From Oscillospiraceae bacterium (lineage in GTDB: Bacteria; Bacillota; Clostridia; Oscillospirales; CAG-272): 53,977 bases of DNA. The DNA is taken from assembly GCA_015065215.1 (NCBI GenBank), contig SVQT01000010.1:1-53977 (forward strand), read 5' to 3'. The translations under genes and the position numbers were made by a program. Under the pieces are notes generated by a model. It did not search any database. It saw nothing but the letters and a program-made list of their open reading frames with translations, and was not told the origin of the DNA. This document shows, one piece after another, positions 8,464 to 16,016 of the stretch (the first letter of the stretch is position 1; each line of letters starts with the position of its first letter).

Positions 8464-9423
8464 ATGCCACAACTTGATATGCCTCTTGCGAAATTGCAAG
8501 AATACATGGGTCGCACCCCATGCCCTGCCGATTTTGATGAGTTTTGGGAGAGGTCGCTGGCCGAAATGAACGCCATCGATCCCAAGCCCGAATTTAAGCC
8601 CCACCCCTTTAAATCCAACTGCGCCGATTTTTACGAGCTGCGCTTTACCTCTACCAAGGGTGCCGTTATTTTTGGCAAGGTTGCCGTGCCCAAGAACGCG
8701 CAAGGCAAGCTTCCCGCCGTACTGCTCTTTCACGGACTTGGCGGCGACGGCGGCTCTTATAGCAAGCTCTTACCTTATGCTTCGCAAGGATATGTGGTGG
8801 CATCTATGGATTGCCGCGGTCAGGCCGGCCTTTCTCAGGACGTGGGCGTGCCCACTGTGGGCACCATGCTGACCCCCTTTGTGCGCGGCCTTGACGGCGA
8901 CCCCAACAACCTGCTTTGCCGCGATCTCTTTTTGGATACTGCCATGTTCGCCCGCATCATTATGGGGTTGGATCATGTGGATGAGACCCGCGTGGGTTGC
9001 ACCGGCGGCTCGCAGGGCGGCGCCCTGACGGTTGTCTGCGCCGCACTGGTGCCTTCGATCAAGCTGTGCGCGCCCATTCATCCGTATCTTTCCGATTACA
9101 AGCGCGTTTGGGAGATGGATCTTGCCAAGGATGCGTATGATGGTTTGCGCGGCTTCTTCCGCCATTACGATCCTCGCCATGAGCGCGAGGATGAGATCTT
9201 TACCAAGCTGGGTTATATCGACATCCAGAATTTAGCCCCGCGCATCCGCGCCAAGGTGCTGTGGGCGACCGGTCTGATGGATAACATCTGCCCGCCCTCC
9301 AGCCAATTTGCCGCCTATAACAAGCTGACCTGTGAGAAGGAGATGAAGATTTATCCCGACTACAAGCACGAAGCTCTGCGCGGTCATGACGACATCGTTT
9401 TTGATTTCATGGCTGAGCTTTAA
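8464..9423 (+). CDS. Acetyl xylan esterase / cephalosporin-C deacetylase, CE7 type
   Basis: A 319-residue alpha/beta hydrolase of carbohydrate esterase family 7, which deacetylates short xylo-oligosaccharides and similar acetylated sugars, usually intracellularly as a hexamer. Visible motifs are LLFHGLGGDGG (oxyanion loop), MDCRGQAG, the nucleophile elbow GGSQGG (Ser near 183), GLMDNICPPSSQFAAYN carrying the catalytic Asp, and YKHEALRG carrying the catalytic His. Length matches the family. An AAAGGAG site precedes ATG by 7 bp. It is the last gene of the plus-strand run and is followed directly by repeat element copy A with a terminator hairpin. With GH2 and two SGNH hydrolases it suggests processing of acetylated oligosaccharides. 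Confidence 0.9.
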   Translation: MPQLDMPLAKLQEYMGRTPCPADFDEFWERSLAEMNAIDPKPEFKPHPFKSNCADFYELRFTSTKGAVIFGKVAVPKNAQGKLPAVLLFHGLGGDGGSYSKLLPYASQGYVVASMDCRGQAGLSQDVGVPTVGTMLTPFVRGLDGDPNNLLCRDLFLDTAMFARIIMGLDHVDETRVGCTGGSQGGALTVVCAALVPSIKLCAPIHPYLSDYKRVWEMDLAKDAYDGLRGFFRHYDPRHEREDEIFTKLGYIDIQNLAPRIRAKVLWATGLMDNICPPSSQFAAYNKLTCEKEMKIYPDYKHEALRGHDDIVFDFMAEL

Positions 9424-9426
9424 AAA

Positions 9427-9612
9427 ATAGGGGCCAAGTCATCCGATGCAGAAGTTGCACGCTCGGCGCCACAGGCGTACAACGGTACGTCGGATGCTGA
9501 CAGCGCAACTAAAAAAGATAGAAATTCTACCCAAAAAGCCGCTTTACCATCACCTTTTTGATGGCAAAGCGGCTTTGTTCTATGCTTTTTGTGTGTTTTT
9601 TGTTTGGCGCTT
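9427..9612 (+). repeat. Dispersed element R1, copy A
   Basis: About 186 bp beginning 4 bp after the CE7 stop. It matches, base for base over most of its length, the reverse complement of 15767-15960 (copy B), which follows the ppa stop. Shared landmarks in order are GATGCAGAAGTTG, a short stem-loop CGTAC-AACG-GTACG (9476-9489), AAAAGATAGAA, TTCTACCC, a terminator hairpin (9536-9575), TTGTTCTAT and a T-rich end TTGTT-GGCGC-T-ATG. Outer arms GTTGC and GCAAC enclose the inner stem-loop. It could be a 3'-UTR RNA element, a small mobile repeat, or both. Confidence 0.75.
9536..9575. terminator. Terminator hairpin inside R1 copy A
   Basis: Arms AAGCCGCTTTACCATC and GATGGCAAAGCGGCTT pair with one mismatch around a T-rich loop. 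A/T runs on both sides make it suitable for both the CE7 gene (plus) and the MATE gene (minus). Confidence 0.78.
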
Positions 9613-9626
9613 ATGTGAAGCCCCTT

Positions 9627-11036
9627 CTATACCGTTTCGGGGCTTTTGAGGTGTTGCGCATCGTATTTGGCAAGCCACCCTCCGCTGAGAAAACGTATGA
9701 GAAAGAATACCGCACGGAAGAGCCAATCCACCGTCATGGCGATCCAGACGCCCATCACGCCAAGTCCCATCCCGGGGAAGGAGACGAGCTGGAATATCGA
9801 GACGGTTTCCAGCGCCAGTACATAGCCGAGTGCTACGCGGAATGCCCACATGGACACAGTAGAAATGATCATAGAAAACCGCACATCGCTTGCCGCGCGG
9901 AATGCGTTGGGCAAGCAGAACGCCACCGGCCAGATGACAACCGAAACGGCACCGTGATAAAGCAGTAGCTGTCGCGCGAGGGCGGCAGTTTCACCGGAGA
10001 GGCCGTAAAGTCGGAGAAGCGGTGCCGAAAACAGACTCATCAATCCGACCACAACGAAGAGTGCCGCATAGCCAATCCCCAGTAAGGAGCGGGCATAATG
10101 CTTGGCCTGATCCCGTTTTTCGGCGCCGATACATCTGCCCACCACAGCAACCATGGTGCTTTGTATGGCGTTGCCCGTGGTGTATTGCAGATTGGCAAGC
10201 GAGAGCGCGGCGGCATTGGCGGCAATCGCCACCGTACCAAGCGAGGAAACCAGGCTGGAGGTCATCAACCGGCCAAATTGAAACATGCTGTTTTCCACGC
10301 CGTTGGGTATGCCAATGCGCAGGATCTCCTTGATGATCGCAAAATCGGGACGATAGTGAAAGAGGTTTTCCAGATAGATAAAGCGTGTTTTTCTGTGGGC
10401 GATCACGGTCATCAGCAGCGCGCCGATAACGCGCGAGATCAGCGTTGCGATGGCGGCGCCTGCTGCACCCAGATTCATGCCGTAAATCAGGATTGCGTTG
10501 CCACCGATGTTCAGCAGATTCATGAACAGAGAAATTTTCAACGCAATCATACTGTCTCCCTGGGCGCGAAAGGTGGCGGAAACACTGTTTTCAATTGCCA
10601 AAAAGGGGAAGGAGAGCGCCACAAAGGAGAAATAGGCGATGGCGTTTTGCATAACGCTTTCCTCAACCTCTCCAAAAAGCAGATGTAACAGCGGTATGCG
10701 TAGGAGCAGGACTGTTGCGGTGATGACAGTCGCCACAATGGTGGCGGCGTACCAAAGCTGTTTGGCAGCGTCACAGGCGCGTTTTTGATCATCGCGCCCC
10801 ACCGCTTGCGCCAGAACCACGGCGCCGCCGCTGGTCAGAGAGGAAAAAAGCGTGATCAGAAGGGTATCCAGCGACCCTACCAGAGAAACGCCTGCGAAGG
10901 CCGCTTCTCCCTTGTTGGATACCATCATAGAATCCACCATGCCAATGGCAATGGACAGGATGCCCTGTAGGATCATCGGCGCAATGATCTTGGCGATGGC
11001 TTTGCGCGAAAACAGCATCTGATTACGGTTTTCCAT
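9627..11036 (-). CDS. MATE family multidrug/organic-cation exporter
   Basis: A 469-residue inner-membrane antiporter of the MATE (NorM/DinF-like) family, expected to export cationic drugs or metabolites using Na+ or H+ gradients. About 12 hydrophobic segments are seen, with the family pattern MILQGILSIAIGMVDSMMV near the N-terminus and a pseudo-repeat in the second half (GNAIQSTMVAVVGRCIGAEK). The start MENRNQMLFSR at 11036 is chosen because GGAGAGAG lies about 12 bp upstream and the longer in-frame reading would run through the divergent promoter region. It is divergent from the AraC gene at 11174, with a 22-bp palindrome between them. Substrate unknown. Confidence 0.9.
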   Translation of the reverse strand: MENRNQMLFSRKAIAKIIAPMILQGILSIAIGMVDSMMVSNKGEAAFAGVSLVGSLDTLLITLFSSLTSGGAVVLAQAVGRDDQKRACDAAKQLWYAATIVATVITATVLLLRIPLLHLLFGEVEESVMQNAIAYFSFVALSFPFLAIENSVSATFRAQGDSMIALKISLFMNLLNIGGNAILIYGMNLGAAGAAIATLISRVIGALLMTVIAHRKTRFIYLENLFHYRPDFAIIKEILRIGIPNGVENSMFQFGRLMTSSLVSSLGTVAIAANAAALSLANLQYTTGNAIQSTMVAVVGRCIGAEKRDQAKHYARSLLGIGYAALFVVVGLMSLFSAPLLRLYGLSGETAALARQLLLYHGAVSVVIWPVAFCLPNAFRAASDVRFSMIISTVSMWAFRVALGYVLALETVSIFQLVSFPGMGLGVMGVWIAMTVDWLFRAVFFLIRFLSGGWLAKYDAQHLKSPETV

Positions 11037-11076
11037 AGTAAAGCAACTCTCTCCGATTCGGATTTTGGCGGGCATC

Positions 11077-11105
11077 TTGACATTTGCTTTCCGCCCATTT
11101 ATAAT
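11077..11105 (+). promoter_or_regulatory. Sigma-A promoter for the AraC-family gene
   Basis: Perfect TTGACA at 11077-11082, 17-bp spacer, perfect TATAAT at 11100-11105. Transcription would start near 11112, just before the palindrome at 11121-11142. Confidence 0.78.
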
Positions 11106-11120
11106 GAGTATAACATATTT

Positions 11121-11142
11121 ATTTGGCAAGTTCTTGTCAAAT
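11121..11142. promoter_or_regulatory. Operator-like palindrome between MATE and AraC genes
   Basis: A 22-bp interrupted palindrome, ATTTGGCAAG followed by TTCTTGTCAAAT, with nine of eleven positions complementary. It lies in the divergent intergenic region, downstream of the AraC promoter's expected start, a good place for a repressor. Which regulator binds is inference. Confidence 0.5.
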
Positions 11143-11173
11143 AACAAGTAATTTGTGTCATTTTGGGGGATAT

Positions 11174-11959
11174 ATGCAGGCGACTTTTCATATCAAGCGT
11201 GAGCGGATCTGTCATTTTCATATTGAAAACTATCAACGGCTCAATGGCGATTCTTTTCATTTCCACTCACACATTGAACTTCTTTTAGTGCGCGGTGGCG
11301 AGGCGGAGGTTTGGATCAACGACGAAAGAGCGACCGTTTGCCAAAACGAGCTTGCGGTCGTACTTGGCTACGAAGCGCATCATTTCCGCTCAGTGAGGGA
11401 GGGGGAATACACAATTTTATTTATTCCTGCCTTTCTTTGCCCGGATTTTGTAGATGCCGTTCGGAACAAAAAGGCGTATCGCCCGGTGATTCGCGACAAA
11501 AATGCGATGATGCGGATTTGTGAAGCGGTACGGATGCTGTCAGAGGGGGCATTGAATGCGGTGGAGCGCACGGGATATATCCATGTGATTTTGGGTACTG
11601 TCTTAAGGCAGATTGAGCTGGGGGCGCTCGGCAAACCACAGGATACCGATCTGCCTGCCAAACTGCTTTTTTACATCAATGAGCATTATAAAGAAAATAT
11701 TTCAACAGCCACAGTGGCCCGTGCGTTGGGGTACAGTCAGAATTATATTTCCAAGTGCTTTCGCGCTTGCTTTCAGATTGGCATCAACCGCTATATCAAT
11801 ACGATGCGGCTGAAAAATGCTGTGACGCTACTGCGCGAGAAAAAAACCAGCATCACCGATTGCGCGCTGGAGAGCGGATTTGCATCTCTGCGTACCTTTT
11901 ACCGTGCGTTCGCAGAGGAATTCGGTTGCGCGCCACGGGATTATCTCAAGCAAGGATAA
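11174..11959 (+). CDS. AraC family transcriptional regulator
   Basis: A 261-residue regulator. The N-terminal half is a cupin-like sensor beginning MQATFHIKRERICHF, with FHFHSHIELLLVRGGEAEVW (about 27-50). The C-terminal double helix-turn-helix (about 160-261) shows NISTATVARALGYSQNYISKCF and TDCALESGFASLRTFYRAF and ends CAPRDYLK, as in the family. ATG at 11174 is chosen by a GGGGGA site and the fact that earlier in-frame codons lie in the leader containing the palindrome. It is divergent from the MATE gene, so it may control that exporter and itself. The effector is unknown. Confidence 0.88.
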   Translation: MQATFHIKRERICHFHIENYQRLNGDSFHFHSHIELLLVRGGEAEVWINDERATVCQNELAVVLGYEAHHFRSVREGEYTILFIPAFLCPDFVDAVRNKKAYRPVIRDKNAMMRICEAVRMLSEGALNAVERTGYIHVILGTVLRQIELGALGKPQDTDLPAKLLFYINEHYKENISTATVARALGYSQNYISKCFRACFQIGINRYINTMRLKNAVTLLREKKTSITDCALESGFASLRTFYRAFAEEFGCAPRDYLKQG

Positions 11960-12232
11960 ACACGTTTTTCAATAGCAACAAGCACACTGCTGCCGAAGGC
12001 CCGGCAAAGTCTACCCCTTCGAACGAAAGTTGCCCTCGCTTTGCGAGCGTGCCGACAGCTTCACGGTGGTCGCGGTGGCACGCACATCTCTACATCGGCG
12101 ATGTGGGGCGATGGAGGGCCCCCTCTCACCCGCCGCGCGGGAGTATACCCTCAGGGAGAGCCTATCGCTAAAGTGTTTCCTTTTCTCCTGCATAGACAGA
12201 TGGTTTACCTGCGCTAAAGCTACAATAAAACA
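11960..12232. other. Gap between AraC and metallophosphoesterase genes
   Basis: About 270 bp without a convincing gene. It contains a CTCGC-TTT-GCGAG hairpin near 12032-12045 and repeat R2 copy 1 at 12088-12178. Short open frames on both strands have no ribosome site and conflict with the repeat match. Confidence 0.6.
12088..12178 (+). repeat. Dispersed element R2, copy 1
   Basis: About 90 bp similar to the reverse complement of 33678-33760. Shared blocks in order are CTCT-(AC/GT)-ATCGGCG, CCCTCTCA-CCGC, GCGC-GGAG, CCC-T-GGG-GAGCCTAT and GCTAAAG-GTTT. The GC-rich core can form a hairpin (CCCTCAGGG-type arms). It is probably a common intergenic repeat of the genome. Confidence 0.65.
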
Positions 12233-12264
12233 AAAAATCCGGATGGCTGTCATCCGGATTTTTT
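12233..12264. terminator. Bidirectional terminator
   Basis: Arms AAAAATCCGGATG and CATCCGGATTTTT surround a 4-5 nt loop. It lies 10 bp past the stop of the minus-strand metallophosphoesterase gene. Confidence 0.85.
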
Positions 12265-12274
12265 GAAAATATCA

Positions 12275-15200
12275 TCAAGTTTTACGCTTTTTGATCACAA
12301 ACCAGTAAACGGCAAAGCCCGCGCCGCCAAGCACGGCAACGGCACCGAGCACGATGCCGATCACAAGACCGATATTGCCATCCTTTTGATCAGTGGCACC
12401 CGTTTGAGTGCCATTGTTGGCGTTGGGCGTATCGGTGGTATTCTCGCTGATGGGAGGCAGTGTTTCCTTTTCTACCTTATGGCAAACGGCACAGGTGTGC
12501 TTTTGCTCACCGCTTGTGGTCGCAGTGGGCAGCTTTACAGATTCCCATGCTCCGTAATCATGCTCAGAAGTGGGTGTCACGACCCCGCCGCAACCATATT
12601 TGCAAACAGTAGAGCAGGCGTACGCGCCAACGTGGGGCAACGGATTGACCGTAGCGCCACATAGATAGCAGGCAGTATCCCGACAGTACACATTGATGCT
12701 ATGGGCACTTTCCGGTAGCTTGGGCTCGCCGCAATTCTTACACACAACTGAGCAATCGTGCAGTCCGATGTGGTTTTGCGTGGGTATCAGGGGGATTTCA
12801 CAGCCATAAATGCAGATGGTGGAGCAAGCCTTCTTGCCTGTATGGGCAACCGGTATGACCATTTCGTTGCAAACGGGGCATACGGTATCGGTACAAGGCG
12901 TTGCTATGTTGTGGGCGGGGGTATTGGAAAGCACCGTGCCGCAGTTGTATTTACAGGTGGTGGAGCAGATCTTCTCACCGGTATGCGCGGCGTGCTCAAC
13001 TGCCTCGCCGCAGTTTTTGCAATGGGTATCGCACGCATAGTTGGTGTCGTGGTCTTCAGAGGGCGTGAGCGTGTCGCCGCAATCCTTGCAAACACAGGCG
13101 CAATCGGCAGTATTCGCATGATCGCAGGACGACAGATCCAGACCAATGCGGTACATGGCATTGGGCACCCATTGGGCGGTGGAGAAATCTCTGCCCCAGA
13201 TCTCAATGCAATTTTCGTACACGCGAATGTAATAGCCCTTGCTGCTACTCCAATTGGAGTAACTGAGGCCCGCCTCATCATTCACGCCACTGACCAGATA
13301 TGCAACAGAAGCGGTGTTGAACACGTAGTTGGGCAGAAGCTCGGTATAAAGGAGATTGCCCTGGCCATCCCTGGGGTTGTCGTTGATGTCGGTGGGATTG
13401 TCGGGATCATAAATGTTGTGTCTGTCGGTCATATCCCAGTGGCTGTGACCGCTGAACAGCATTGCCTCCGGGAAATCCGACAGGATCTCGCGGAAGGGCC
13501 CCTCGTAAAGGCCCCTGGTCTTCCAAACCCCTGATGACTTCCAGGCGGCGTAGTTAGCATCGCCCGCAATAACACCGTCCCAATCCTGGATCGGCATGGC
13601 GCCGTCCACCACGTTATACAACTGCTGGTGGAGCAGGATAAAGGAGGGGCGATTCTGGTCCCGATCCTCGGCCAGCTTTTCCCGCAGCCACGAAAGCTGT
13701 GCATCACTGAAATAGGCGTGGGTAATGGGGGCCTCGCTGGCAAGGAAGATGTAGTGGAAGCCGTTGACCCACAGATCATAATAGGGCTTTCCGTTGGTAA
13801 TGACATTCTCCTCATAGCCGCCCGCGATCAAAAATTTGTTGGCGTAGGTGATAAAGCGGTCCTTTTCTCGTTCGTAATCCGAGGTATAGGAGTTGTCGAT
13901 GTCACCGATCTTCCATTCGTGGTTACCGGTTGCCATAAAGAACGGAGCGGACAACCCGGATTGCTCCCATAGTGCGTAGAGGTTTTCGTATTCCTCCACC
14001 CAACCGTCATTCACCGAGTCACCGGCGGCGAAAATGCCGACTGAGTTGGGATCGACCATCTTAATATCCGCCAGCATCTGGGCAATTCTTTGATTGTACT
14101 TGTGCGTTTGCGTTTCCTGCGAGTGCACGTCACTCACGATCTGGAAGGAGGTGATCAGATCACCCTTATCCGGTACTTTGGTACGGTCGGCGGGCAGATT
14201 CACTGAAATCAGTCCTTCGGAAACGCCGGCACCGTTGTAGCAGCACGCCATCAACCGGGTCGCCTCCTCAGGGATCACCATTACATCCGCCAGGTCGATC
14301 TCTACGGTCGCACCCGTCACCTTATAGAGCGAGATGTAGGTGTAATCCGCCAGCTTGCCGTTTTCATCTCCCCAGTAAAGGATCACGTGAGTGGGCAGAT
14401 TATAAACGTCATTCACCTCGTTGGGGTCGATGCTGACGGTGACCCTACCGCCCGCAGAGCCGGTTGTTTTGTCTTTTAGCGTATAGGTAATGCCGATGGG
14501 TGCGTCGGGAATATCGCCGCTGATGGTAATATCCACACGGGTGCCGTGGTTCTTTTTGGGCGCGGTGCCGTCCGGTGCGTAGGTGACAAAAAGGCTATAT
14601 TCTCCGGGAGGCAGATTCCACAGATCGGGATAGTTGCTGGTGGTTTTGCTTTCTGCGATATTAAAGCTGCCGGCAGAAAGGTTTGCCGCCGTCAGCGTCT
14701 GCCAACGGATCGAATTGTAGGTCACCTCCAGATCCGGATCCTTTGGCGCGATAAAGATATGGTCACCCACCTCAAGTCCCGCGCCTATGTTGACGTTGAT
14801 CGCCTCACCGTAGGAATAAACGGACTTGTTGGTGGTGAACGCAGCTTTGATCTTGATCTGGATCTTATGCGTGACCGATGCACCGCCGTTCACGGTTTGG
14901 GAGTCCTCGCAATACACCAGCCAATAGGTGCCGGCAGGCAGACAAAGCAGCTGCTTTTTGCTGATGCCGAAGTACTCTGCCCATTTCGTGGTGTTATTGT
15001 TAACGGTGCCGCTCAGGGCATCCGAATAATCACGCAGATCGTCCTCGGTTCCGTCAGCGGTACGGTTGATAATGGTACCGTGGCTGTATTTTGGCGCTCC
15101 ACTCACATCCGGCACGATGCCGTACCAGGATTTATAGGTGGGGTTCTCCTTTGCCTTGGCTGTGATCAGGATCGGCTCGCCGTAATCAAACTCAGTCTTA

Positions 15201-15673
15201 TTGACCGTCATGGGGCCCTTGGTAACGGTAATATCAATGGTGGAGGTGGTGTCGTAATCTTTTGCTACACCGCCGCCCTTGCACCAGAAAATGGTCCAAT
15301 CACCGGGATAAATATCCGCATACTGGGCAAAGCGAGTCTCTACCGCCGCACCCGTGCGAAGATCAAACGGCACGTTCAGGCCCAGGCCATTTCCACCGGG
15401 GCGGCTATCCTTAGAACCCGCGGCGATACGCTTATGGCGTACCGAGCCGTAGCTGACTCTACCCTTCGGGGCAATACCGATCCAGTCGGCACCCTCACCC
15501 ACCAGGGGTGTGATCATAATGGGTTCGCCGTAAACAAATGTCGTGGTGGCGTTGCCGTTTTTGTCTGCGACGGTGAATTTAACCGTTGATTGCGCGGCAG
15601 CCTCAAAGGGTAGCAACGCGATCAGCGGTGTTAGCATCAGCAGGCACAGTAGAGCGGAAAATAATCGTTTCAT
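12275..15673 (-). CDS. Large secreted, membrane-anchored metallophosphoesterase with Cys-rich repeats
   Basis: An 1132-residue exported protein. Residues 1-28 are a signal peptide (KRLFSALLCLLMLTPLIALL). Residues about 30-390 hold three beta-sandwich-like repeats, each with a YGE-I motif (FVYGEPIMITP, FDYGEPILITA, YSYGEAINVNI) and a later GI-P or I-AP motif. The calcineurin-like phosphoesterase domain (about 505-760) shows all metal motifs: IVSDVHSQ, AAGDSVNDG, ATGNHEW, LLHQQ and FSGHSHWD. Residues about 848-1080 carry repeated Cys/His units of the form C-x3-C-x2-CG (CVCKDCG, THCKNCG, TTCKYNCG). A C-terminal hydrophobic helix followed by KKRKT anchors it; no LPXTG motif is seen. It is a single-gene transcript with its own promoter and terminator. 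Substrate is unknown: phosphate esters, nucleotides or phospho-glycans are possible. Confidence 0.85.
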   Translation of the reverse strand: MKRLFSALLCLLMLTPLIALLPFEAAAQSTVKFTVADKNGNATTTFVYGEPIMITPLVGEGADWIGIAPKGRVSYGSVRHKRIAAGSKDSRPGGNGLGLNVPFDLRTGAAVETRFAQYADIYPGDWTIFWCKGGGVAKDYDTTSTIDITVTKGPMTVNKTEFDYGEPILITAKAKENPTYKSWYGIVPDVSGAPKYSHGTIINRTADGTEDDLRDYSDALSGTVNNNTTKWAEYFGISKKQLLCLPAGTYWLVYCEDSQTVNGGASVTHKIQIKIKAAFTTNKSVYSYGEAINVNIGAGLEVGDHIFIAPKDPDLEVTYNSIRWQTLTAANLSAGSFNIAESKTTSNYPDLWNLPPGEYSLFVTYAPDGTAPKKNHGTRVDITISGDIPDAPIGITYTLKDKTTGSAGGRVTVSIDPNEVNDVYNLPTHVILYWGDENGKLADYTYISLYKVTGATVEIDLADVMVIPEEATRLMACCYNGAGVSEGLISVNLPADRTKVPDKGDLITSFQIVSDVHSQETQTHKYNQRIAQMLADIKMVDPNSVGIFAAGDSVNDGWVEEYENLYALWEQSGLSAPFFMATGNHEWKIGDIDNSYTSDYEREKDRFITYANKFLIAGGYEENVITNGKPYYDLWVNGFHYIFLASEAPITHAYFSDAQLSWLREKLAEDRDQNRPSFILLHQQLYNVVDGAMPIQDWDGVIAGDANYAAWKSSGVWKTRGLYEGPFREILSDFPEAMLFSGHSHWDMTDRHNIYDPDNPTDINDNPRDGQGNLLYTELLPNYVFNTASVAYLVSGVNDEAGLSYSNWSSSKGYYIRVYENCIEIWGRDFSTAQWVPNAMYRIGLDLSSCDHANTADCACVCKDCGDTLTPSEDHDTNYACDTHCKNCGEAVEHAAHTGEKICSTTCKYNCGTVLSNTPAHNIATPCTDTVCPVCNEMVIPVAHTGKKACSTICIYGCEIPLIPTQNHIGLHDCSVVCKNCGEPKLPESAHSINVYCRDTACYLCGATVNPLPHVGAYACSTVCKYGCGGVVTPTSEHDYGAWESVKLPTATTSGEQKHTCAVCHKVEKETLPPISENTTDTPNANNGTQTGATDQKDGNIGLVIGIVLGAVAVLGGAGFAVYWFVIKKRKT

Positions 15674-15707
15674 ACAGAACCCTCCTTATTTATAGGGCAC
15701 TATGGTC

Positions 15708-15736
15708 ATTATACACGATATTTCCGGAATGCGCAA
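15708..15736 (-). promoter_or_regulatory. Sigma-A promoter for the metallophosphoesterase gene
   Basis: Read on the minus strand: TTGCGC (15736-15731), 17-bp spacer, TATAAT (15713-15708), about 35 bp before the start codon, which has an AAGGAGGG ribosome site. Confidence 0.7.
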
Positions 15737-15766
15737 GTCAAAAAGGAAACAAAATGACCAAAAAGG

Positions 15767-15960
15767 TGCTTTGCATGAGCGCCGAACAAAAAAATACACG
15801 AAAAAGTATAGAACAAAGCCGCTTTGCCATCACTTTTTTGATGGCAAAGCGGCTTTTAGGGTAGAAGTTCTATCTTTTTTGCACGCTCGGCACTCGACGT
15901 ACCGTTGTACGCCTGCGGTGCCAAGATCACAACTTCTGCATCGAATGTCTCAGCCCCTTT
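15767..15960 (-). repeat. Dispersed element R1, copy B
   Basis: Inverted copy of 9427-9612, lying about 55 bp past the ppa stop on the ppa strand. It carries the same landmarks: GATGCAGAAGTTG, the CGTAC-AACG-GTACG stem-loop (15898-15911), AAAAGATAGAA, TTCTACCC, hairpin (15816-15855), TTGTTCTAT and the GGCGC-CATG end. In this copy the arms around the stem-loop (CTTGGCAC and GTGCCGAG) pair over eight positions; in copy A the same arms differ but still mostly pair through G-U or G-C changes. Confidence 0.75.
15816..15855. terminator. Terminator hairpin inside R1 copy B
   Basis: Perfect 16-bp arms AAGCCGCTTTGCCATC and GATGGCAAAGCGGCTT around a CACTTTTTT-type loop. It would end the DUF512-der-obgE-ppa transcript on the minus strand. 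Confidence 0.78.
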
Positions 15961-16016
15961 GGCGCAAAAAATTTCGGTTTACTTGATGTAGATTACCCTT
16001 TTTGTGCAAAAGAGAC

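Noticed and set aside
9618-9646. Hairpin AAGCCCC/GGGGCTT at the end of the MATE gene
   Set aside because: It overlaps the stop codon and lacks a T run on the gene's own strand; the R1 hairpin is a better terminator.
9446-9649. 67-codon open frame in R1 copy A
   Set aside because: It runs through the stem-loop and terminator hairpin, has no ribosome site, and is not preserved in copy B in the same frame.
14546-15589. Plus-strand open frame opposite the metallophosphoesterase
   Set aside because: No ribosome site; the minus-strand frame has complete catalytic motifs and a signal peptide.
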